A stretch of DNA of 6,395 nt, from contig JAHEGL010000126.1 in NCBI GenBank assembly GCA_024645145.1, forward strand, positions 1-6,395, read 5' to 3'. Source of the stretch: Planktotalea sp. (lineage in GTDB: Bacteria; Pseudomonadota; Alphaproteobacteria; Rhodobacterales; Rhodobacteraceae). Shown piece after piece: positions 1 through 3,667 of this stretch. The stretch's first letter is position 1. Each line of letters opens with the position of its first letter. Made by a program: the position numbers and the translations under genes. Under the pieces are notes generated by a model, which worked only from the letters and a program-made list of their open reading frames with translations, did not search any database and was not told the DNA's origin.

Positions 1-146
1 AAACGCGCAGGCAAATCATTGCCTCCCAAAAACACATGTTTGGTTTCAGCAAGACCATCCTGCAGTGAGAAATACGGATCATCAAAGCGCTGCGAAATCG
101 GGACGCCATCTTCGTTCCAATCGAGCTTGCTTGTCTGGTCGTTCAT
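1..146 (-). CDS. mnmD: MnmD, tRNA (mnm5s2U34) methyltransferase, N-terminal fragment
   Basis: Only the first 48 codons are inside the window; the gene continues off the left edge. Reading the minus strand from the ATG at 146-144 gives a protein starting [20 protein letters not shown], followed by [15 protein letters not shown] and a segment ending [10 protein letters not shown] recognise the LDW..DG.P.S..FDD.YFS...GL.ET..VFL.GN.LP.RF pattern as the N-terminus of the MnmD / MnmC(m) family (DUF752). Members of this family transfer a methyl group from SAM to the 5-aminomethyl group of the wobble uridine in some tRNAs, giving mnm5(s2)U. The SAM-binding and catalytic parts lie outside the window. 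A Shine-Dalgarno-like AAGG (complement of 156-159) sits 9 nt before the ATG. The gene is divergent from the FAD oxidoreductase at 198, with about 50 bp between the two starts. No frame disruption is visible. Confidence 0.88.
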   Translation of the reverse strand, partial: MNDQTSKLDWNEDGVPISQRFDDPYFSLQDGLAETKHVFLGGNDLPAR

Positions 147-185
147 GTGCGTTTGCCTTAGGTGCTAGTCAAACGCATTGGACAC

Positions 186-190
186 GAGGG
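186..190 (+). promoter_or_regulatory. Ribosome binding site deciding the FAD oxidoreductase start
   Basis: GAGGG seven bases upstream of ATG 198. The GTG at 162, which would add 12 residues in front of the Rossmann fold, has no comparable purine stretch, so 198 is preferred. Confidence 0.6.
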
Positions 191-197
191 CGCGCAA

Positions 198-1238
198 ATG
201 GCAATGGCAGATATCACCGTTTATGGCGCAGGTATATTTGGCCTAAGCATAGCGTGGAGCTGTGTTCAGCGTGGCGCGCGGGTTCAAGTCATTGATCCCT
301 ACGGTGTTGGCGCGGGGTCTAGCGGCGGTGTCGTTGGTGCCTTGGCACCGCACACGCCAGAGCATTGGAACGACAAAAAACAGTTCCAATTCGAAAGTCT
401 GATCATGGCAGAAAACTATTGGCAAATGGTCGAAGACGCAGGCGGCAAAAGCACCGGTTACGCGCGTTCAGGCCGTTTGCAACCTATCAACGATGAGCGG
501 ACGCTAGAGCTGGCAAAAACGCGCCGCGAAGGGGCCAAAGAGCTTTGGCAAGGATTAGCGCAGTTTGATATCATCGACGCCCCTGGCCCATGGTCGCCAA
601 AAAGCGAAACAGGTCCGGTGATCTTTGATACGTTAAGCGGGCGTATGCATCCTCGTATGACATGCGATGCTCTTGTTGCTGCGTTGCAGAGCAAAGGCTG
701 CTTGGTAAACGCGCAAGGCACCGCGCAAGGTATCATCGTTGAAGCGACCGGTTGGAAAGGTTTGCTCGCGCTCGCTGAACAGATGGCGCAACCTGTGGGC
801 AATGGCGTCAAAGGTCAGGCGGCAGTCTTGCAGTTTGAGACCCCATTGGATGCACCACAGCTTTTCGCAGATGCGTTGCACATTATTCCACATGCCAATG
901 GAACAATCGCGATTGGCTCTACCAGTGAGCGCGAATTTGACGACCCCACCAGCACCGACACACAACTGGATGATGTTGTTTCGCGCGCGAAACATGCGTT
1001 TCCAGTGCTTGCTGATGCACCCGTTATTGAGCGTTGGGCAGGTGTGCGACCGCGTGCAAAATCGCGCGCACCAATGATTGGACACCATCCTGTGCGAAAG
1101 GGCGCTTTCATTGCGAACGGAGGCTTCAAAATTGGCTTTGGCATGGCCCCAAAAATCGCAGAGGTCATGGCCGATCTGATATTAGATGGCACCGACCGGA
1201 TTCCAGAAGGTTTCCGGCCGGAAGCATCTATTCGTTAG
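198..1238 (+). CDS. FAD-dependent oxidoreductase of the DAO family (possible split MnmC oxidase)
   Basis: This is a 346-residue cytoplasmic flavoprotein. An N-terminal Rossmann fold shows the dinucleotide motif GAGIFG (residues 10-15), followed by an acidic residue at the end of strand 2 (VIDP, Asp33) and then GVGAGSSGG, as in glycine/D-amino-acid oxidase (DAO) proteins. The C-terminus has the family signature WAGVRPR..SRAPMIG and then GGFKIGFGMAPKIAE (from residue 308), which closes over the FAD. It is somewhat short for the family, so the substrate domain is compact. The frame is open from a GTG at 162, but I chose ATG 198 because GAGGG lies at 186-190, seven bases before it; ATG 204 is also possible. 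Substrate is not readable from sequence. In E. coli MnmC a DAO-type oxidase is fused to the methyltransferase encoded divergently next door, so this may be the cmnm5U-processing half; that is inference. A ThiO-like or generic amine oxidase is the alternative. Its stop overlaps the next gene's stop. Confidence 0.85.
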   Translation: MAMADITVYGAGIFGLSIAWSCVQRGARVQVIDPYGVGAGSSGGVVGALAPHTPEHWNDKKQFQFESLIMAENYWQMVEDAGGKSTGYARSGRLQPINDERTLELAKTRREGAKELWQGLAQFDIIDAPGPWSPKSETGPVIFDTLSGRMHPRMTCDALVAALQSKGCLVNAQGTAQGIIVEATGWKGLLALAEQMAQPVGNGVKGQAAVLQFETPLDAPQLFADALHIIPHANGTIAIGSTSEREFDDPTSTDTQLDDVVSRAKHAFPVLADAPVIERWAGVRPRAKSRAPMIGHHPVRKGAFIANGGFKIGFGMAPKIAEVMADLILDGTDRIPEGFRPEASIR

Positions 1239-1771
1239 CCCGCGGCGCTGCGCAACGCTGTGACGGCAGCATCAAGGCTCGCTTGATATTGCTCGCTTTT
1301 CAAAGTGCCATCGTCGTTAAACTCGCCAAATGCACCAGCCACCAGAACCGCAGGAGTTGCCAAGACTGTCGCGCCCAAAGGCGTCAGGCAATGGCGCGTC
1401 ATAAAGTAAGCTGTTTCGCCACCCGTGCGCCCTGCAGCCGCGCCCATGACAAGTGTTGGCTTGCCGCGAAAGACATTGCCTTCAACGCGGCTCACCCAAT
1501 CCAATGCGTTCTTGAGCACACCGGAAATACCCTTGTTATACTCAGGGCTAGAGATGATGACGGCATCTGCTTCTGCGATCTGAGCCGCGAATGCTTGAAC
1601 CGCGTCTGGGATGCCCTTTGCTTCGAGGTCGCCATCGTAGAGCGGAAAGTTAATGTCCGCGACGCTCGCGTCAGCGCCACCAAAGGATGTGATCGCAGCG
1701 TTGAGCAACTTTGTGTTGAACGAGCCAGAGCGAAGCGAGCCGGAAATGCCAAGTATTTTAGGAGTTGCCAT
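1235..1771 (-). CDS. NADPH-dependent FMN reductase (flavodoxin-like fold)
   Basis: This encodes a 178-residue soluble protein of normal length for the NADPH-dependent FMN reductase / chromate-quinone reductase family. Members bind FMN and use NAD(P)H to reduce free flavin, quinones or xenobiotics. The FMN-phosphate loop is clear near the N-terminus (GISGSLRSGSFN, residues 8-19). The second flavin-contact motif is SSPEYNKGISGVLKNALDW (residues 74-92), and GAAAGRTGG follows the next strand. There is no signal peptide or membrane segment. The start ATG at 1771-1769 is preceded by AAGG (complement of 1781-1784) at a 9-nt spacing and matches where the family begins. The gene is convergent with the FAD oxidoreductase, and the two stop codons share the tetramer TTAG at 1235-1238. 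The OmpA gene upstream ends in a strong terminator, so this gene probably has its own promoter in 1772-1861. The physiological substrate cannot be predicted, and nothing ties it to the dehalogenase except distance. Confidence 0.9.
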   Translation of the reverse strand: MATPKILGISGSLRSGSFNTKLLNAAITSFGGADASVADINFPLYDGDLEAKGIPDAVQAFAAQIAEADAVIISSPEYNKGISGVLKNALDWVSRVEGNVFRGKPTLVMGAAAGRTGGETAYFMTRHCLTPLGATVLATPAVLVAGAFGEFNDDGTLKSEQYQASLDAAVTALRSAAG

Positions 1772-1836
1772 AAGATAGGACCTTTTTTTGAATGAACGTT
1801 TACCCTCACAAAGACTAAAGGAGCATAGAGTTCAAT

Positions 1837-1852
1837 CTCTGCTCATGCAGAG
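1837..1852. promoter_or_regulatory. 16-bp dyad upstream of the FMN reductase
   Basis: CTCTGC-TCAT-GCAGAG is a perfect inverted repeat with 6-bp arms and a 4-base spacer. It lies 66-81 bp before the FMN reductase start and just beyond the terminator of the preceding OmpA gene. The position suits an operator for a dimeric regulator, but no run of T follows on either strand, so it is not a terminator. The function is inferred from position only. Confidence 0.3.
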
Positions 1853-1861
1853 TGTCTGTGC

Positions 1862-1892
1862 AAAAATAAAAGCCCCACCAAAAGGCAGGGCT
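1862..1892 (-). terminator. Rho-independent terminator of the OmpA-family gene
   Basis: On the minus strand the RNA reads AGCCCUGCC-UUUU-GGUGGGGCU (complement of 1892-1871). This forms a 9-bp stem with two G-U pairs and a UUUU loop, followed directly by UUUAUUUUU. It lies 30 bp past the OmpA stop codon. The plus-strand copy of the hairpin has no T tract after it, so termination is one-directional. Confidence 0.88.
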
Positions 1893-1921
1893 CTCATTAA
1901 TGAAGTATGAAACATTGCGGC

Positions 1922-2599
1922 TTAGGTTGTCGGGAGAATGACAATCTCGACCCGACGGTTCTGGGCTTTGCCCTCTTTCGTGAGATTGCTTGCCACGGGC
2001 TGATCTTCACCGCGGCCGATGCCTTGAAGGCGGAACTGTGGAACACCCGACCCCGCAAGAACGTTGGTTACGGCATTGGCGCGCTGTACAGACAGGTTTT
2101 GGTTATACCCTGCTTCGCCTGTGCTATCGGTATGACCGATGATTTGAACCGTGGAGTCCGGATAGGATTGCAAGTTGTTCGCAACCGCCATCAAATCATT
2201 CTGGATACCACCTGAAAGTACGGCACTATCAGATGCAAAAGTGATGTCCTGAGGCAAGGTTACGATCAAGCGATCCCCCGTATTGGTGATTGTCACGCGA
2301 TCATTGCCAAGGTTTTGCTGAAGTTCTGCGGCTTGCTTATCAAGCACGTTACCAACGACCGCACCGCCAGCAGCACCAATAAGCGCGCCTTTGATTGCGT
2401 TGGACTTACGTTCTTGCGCGCTATCGCCGGAAATCAGGCCTACGACCGCGCCGACACCTGCGCCAATGGCAGTTCCGGTCTTTGTCTTTTTGAAATAATT
2501 GTTCGCTGAACTGTCCGGCGAAACACACGCTGTCAAAGCGATAAGGGACGCCGCCGAAAGCGCGAGTAGGGGTTTGGATCGTGTCATTTTGTGCCTCAT
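1922..2599 (-). CDS. OmpA-family outer-membrane lipoprotein with glycine zipper (YiaD-like)
   Basis: This is a 225-residue envelope protein. The N-terminus is a lipoprotein signal: positively charged MRHKMTRSK, a hydrophobic stretch, and the lipobox LTAC with Cys25 as the predicted lipidation site. Residue +2 is Val, with no Asp retention signal at that position. Residues 42-83 form a glycine zipper (GTAIGAGVGAVVG ... GALIGAAGGAVVG), which may insert in or lie against the membrane. Residues about 110-225 are an OmpA C-terminal peptidoglycan-binding domain with ITFASDSAVL, IIGHTDSTG (Asp158), LSVQRA (Arg173) and a final NRRVEIVI; Asp158 and Arg173 correspond to the diaminopimelate-contacting pair of the family. 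It should tether outer membrane to cell wall. The ATG at 2599 has GGAG seven bases upstream; Met5 (2587) is a possible second start and leaves the signal intact. The gene is monocistronic by its own promoter candidate and terminator. Confidence 0.93.
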   Translation of the reverse strand: MRHKMTRSKPLLALSAASLIALTACVSPDSSANNYFKKTKTGTAIGAGVGAVVGLISGDSAQERKSNAIKGALIGAAGGAVVGNVLDKQAAELQQNLGNDRVTITNTGDRLIVTLPQDITFASDSAVLSGGIQNDLMAVANNLQSYPDSTVQIIGHTDSTGEAGYNQNLSVQRANAVTNVLAGSGVPQFRLQGIGRGEDQPVASNLTKEGKAQNRRVEIVILPTT

Positions 2600-2606
2600 A
2601 TGCTCT

Positions 2607-2621
2607 CTCCGTTGATCGGAG
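2607..2621 (-). promoter_or_regulatory. Leader hairpin that contains the OmpA-gene Shine-Dalgarno
   Basis: On the minus strand CTCCG-ATCAA-CGGAG forms a perfect 5-bp stem with a 5-nt loop. Its 3' arm contains the GGAG that serves the ATG at 2599 (7-nt spacing). Folding would mask the ribosome site, so modest translational control or 5'-end stabilisation is possible. The role is inference. Confidence 0.35.
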
Positions 2622-2629
2622 CTGAACGT

Positions 2630-2658
2630 GCTATAGCACCAGCGAATCGGTTTCCCAA
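2630..2658 (-). promoter_or_regulatory. Candidate sigma-70 promoter of the OmpA-family gene
   Basis: On the minus strand TTGGGA (complement of 2658-2653) and TATAGC (2635-2630) are separated by 17 bp, each matching four of six consensus bases. The predicted start near 2623 would give a leader of about 24 nt that begins just before the hairpin at 2621-2607. The -10 lies inside the perfect 12-bp palindrome GTGCTATAGCAC (2628-2639), which could also bind a regulator. Confidence 0.4.
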
Positions 2659-2683
2659 GAATTGGTTTTGGGGAATTTCAGCA

Positions 2684-3553
2684 CTATTTCGCCATTTCAC
2701 TCTCTGCCGCTTCGCGCCCAGCGCTTTCAAACGCCAACATTGCTCGCTTTATAGGTGTTCCCCAATGATACCCGCCAAGTTCGCCTGACTTACGCAAAGC
2801 GCGGTGGCACGGGATGAGCCAACTGACAGGGTTCTTGCCAACCGCCGTTCCCACTGCACGCACTGCTTTTGGACTGCCAACCGCGCGGGCAATGTCAGAA
2901 TATGTGGTGACATGCCCGCTAGGAACATGCAGCAAAGCTTCCCAAACCTTGATCTGAAAAGGTGCGCCAATCAGGTGAAGTTTCCGCTCGCCAGCACCGC
3001 CAAAAGCAGCGCTGACCCAAGCATCCAGCCGATCTGGGCTGTCTACAAAAGTCGCGTCGGGCCAGCGGCTTGCCATATCAGCATAAGTCGCATCGCAACC
3101 CGTTTCCTCCGCAAAGGCCATGCCGCACAGAACGACATCTGTTCCCATCGCGAGGACACGTCCAAACGGGCTGTCAAACCACCCTGTGTAGATCGTCAGA
3201 CCCGCACCGCCCTTGGCATATGTGCCCGGGCTCATGGCTTTCCACCGCAAGAAAAGATCGTGCAAACGACCACCACCTGAAAGCCCTACATCAACCGCCG
3301 TTTCCAAGGTGGAATAATGGGCGCGCAAAAGCGTTTTGGCGTGATCCAGCGCAAGAAACTGTTGATAGCGTTTCGGAGAAACCCCAGCCCATTTCGAAAA
3401 CAACCGTTGCAGATACGTCGGACTGAGCTGCATTTCCTGCGCAAGCGCCTCAAGCGACACTGGCGCGTCACTGGTATCCAAACGCTCAATCGCTCTGCGA
3501 ACAAGTTTGTAATGATAGCTGGCCTCTTGGCCTTGTTTGACATGTGTGTTCAT
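2684..3553 (-). CDS. AraC-type HTH fused to O6-alkylguanine-DNA alkyltransferase (Ada-like, lacking the Ada N-terminal domain)
   Basis: This is a 289-residue cytoplasmic DNA-repair protein from the ATG at 3553. Residues about 15-112 are an AraC/XylS helix-turn-helix domain (LEALAQEMQLSPTYLQRLFS, then GVSPKRYQQFL and the second HTH ending MSPGTYAKGG). A ribonuclease-like N-terminal MGMT segment follows (GWFDSPFGRVLAMGTD). The catalytic domain shows FQIKVWEALLHVPSGHVTTY, GSPKAVRAVGTAVG.NPVSWLIPCHR, with suicide acceptor Cys249 in PCHR, and GELGGYHWG. It removes alkyl groups from O6-alkylguanine by irreversible transfer to that cysteine. The methylphosphotriester-sensing zinc domain of E. coli Ada (acceptor Cys38) is absent, so control by self-methylation as in Ada is unlikely. 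An in-frame TTG at 3637 with AGGGGAAGG before it would add 28 residues with no family resemblance; I prefer ATG 3553 although its ribosome site (GAG, 6 nt) is weak. It is divergent from rdhA. Confidence 0.88.
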   Translation of the reverse strand: MNTHVKQGQEASYHYKLVRRAIERLDTSDAPVSLEALAQEMQLSPTYLQRLFSKWAGVSPKRYQQFLALDHAKTLLRAHYSTLETAVDVGLSGGGRLHDLFLRWKAMSPGTYAKGGAGLTIYTGWFDSPFGRVLAMGTDVVLCGMAFAEETGCDATYADMASRWPDATFVDSPDRLDAWVSAAFGGAGERKLHLIGAPFQIKVWEALLHVPSGHVTTYSDIARAVGSPKAVRAVGTAVGKNPVSWLIPCHRALRKSGELGGYHWGTPIKRAMLAFESAGREAAESEMAK

Positions 3554-3612
3554 GATCAACTCTAGGGGTTCAAATCCCTCAGAGCGATCCGTTTTTTGCA
3601 CAAAGGCGGCAG

Positions 3613-3629
3613 GTCTATTAATTTTAGAC
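3613..3629. promoter_or_regulatory. Candidate operator dyad upstream of rdhA
   Basis: GTCTA-TTAATTT-TAGAC has perfect 5-bp arms around an AT-rich 7-base spacer. It lies 39-55 bp before the rdhA ATG and 60-76 bp before the alkyltransferase ATG, just upstream of the -35-like TTGGCA. The layout fits a dimeric regulator acting on one or both divergent genes. No regulator gene is in the window apart from the AraC-MGMT fusion itself. Five-base arms are common by chance, so this is tentative. Confidence 0.3.
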
Positions 3630-3630
3630 T

Positions 3631-3659
3631 TTGGCAAGCCTTCCCCTGCCTGTTAGCAT
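3631..3659 (+). promoter_or_regulatory. Weak sigma-70-like promoter candidate for rdhA
   Basis: TTGGCA (3631-3636, five of six) and TAGCAT (3654-3659, four of six) are 17 bp apart. Transcription would begin at about 3666, directly at the ATG at 3668. That implies either a leaderless message or translation from the later ATG at 3746. Confidence 0.3.
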
Positions 3660-3667
3660 TCATCAAT

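Noticed and set aside
633..1192. Minus- and plus-strand frames of 110-150 codons inside the FAD oxidoreductase
   Set aside because: They overlap a gene with clear FAD motifs and show Cys/Arg/His-rich compositions typical of out-of-frame translation.
1235..1771. The FMN reductase as electron donor to the dehalogenase
   Set aside because: The dehalogenase carries its own FMN/NAD(P)H module, two unrelated genes separate them, and the FMN reductase has its own likely promoter.
2652..2676. Terminator for the alkyltransferase gene (TTCCCAA ... TTGGGGAA)
   Set aside because: The stem is imperfect with a bulge, there is no T tract after it on the minus strand, and it overlaps the -35 of the OmpA gene.
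3545..3560. FNR/CRP-like box (TTGAT-CATG-AACAC on the minus strand)
   Set aside because: The second half-site matches only three of five bases and the site covers the alkyltransferase start codon.
3490..3590. A complete tRNA gene, possibly tRNA-Sec (8-bp acceptor-like stem plus T-arm)
   Set aside because: There is no D-arm or anticodon arm of proper size, the end is TCCG rather than NCCA, the T-stem has a mismatch and a wobble, and most of the stretch is coding sequence of the alkyltransferase.
3554..3637. 28-residue N-terminal extension of the alkyltransferase from TTG 3637
   Set aside because: It has a good purine stretch before it, but the start is TTG, the added residues match nothing I know in the family, and the segment includes the tRNA-like sequence. 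ATG 3553 fits better, though the choice is not certain.
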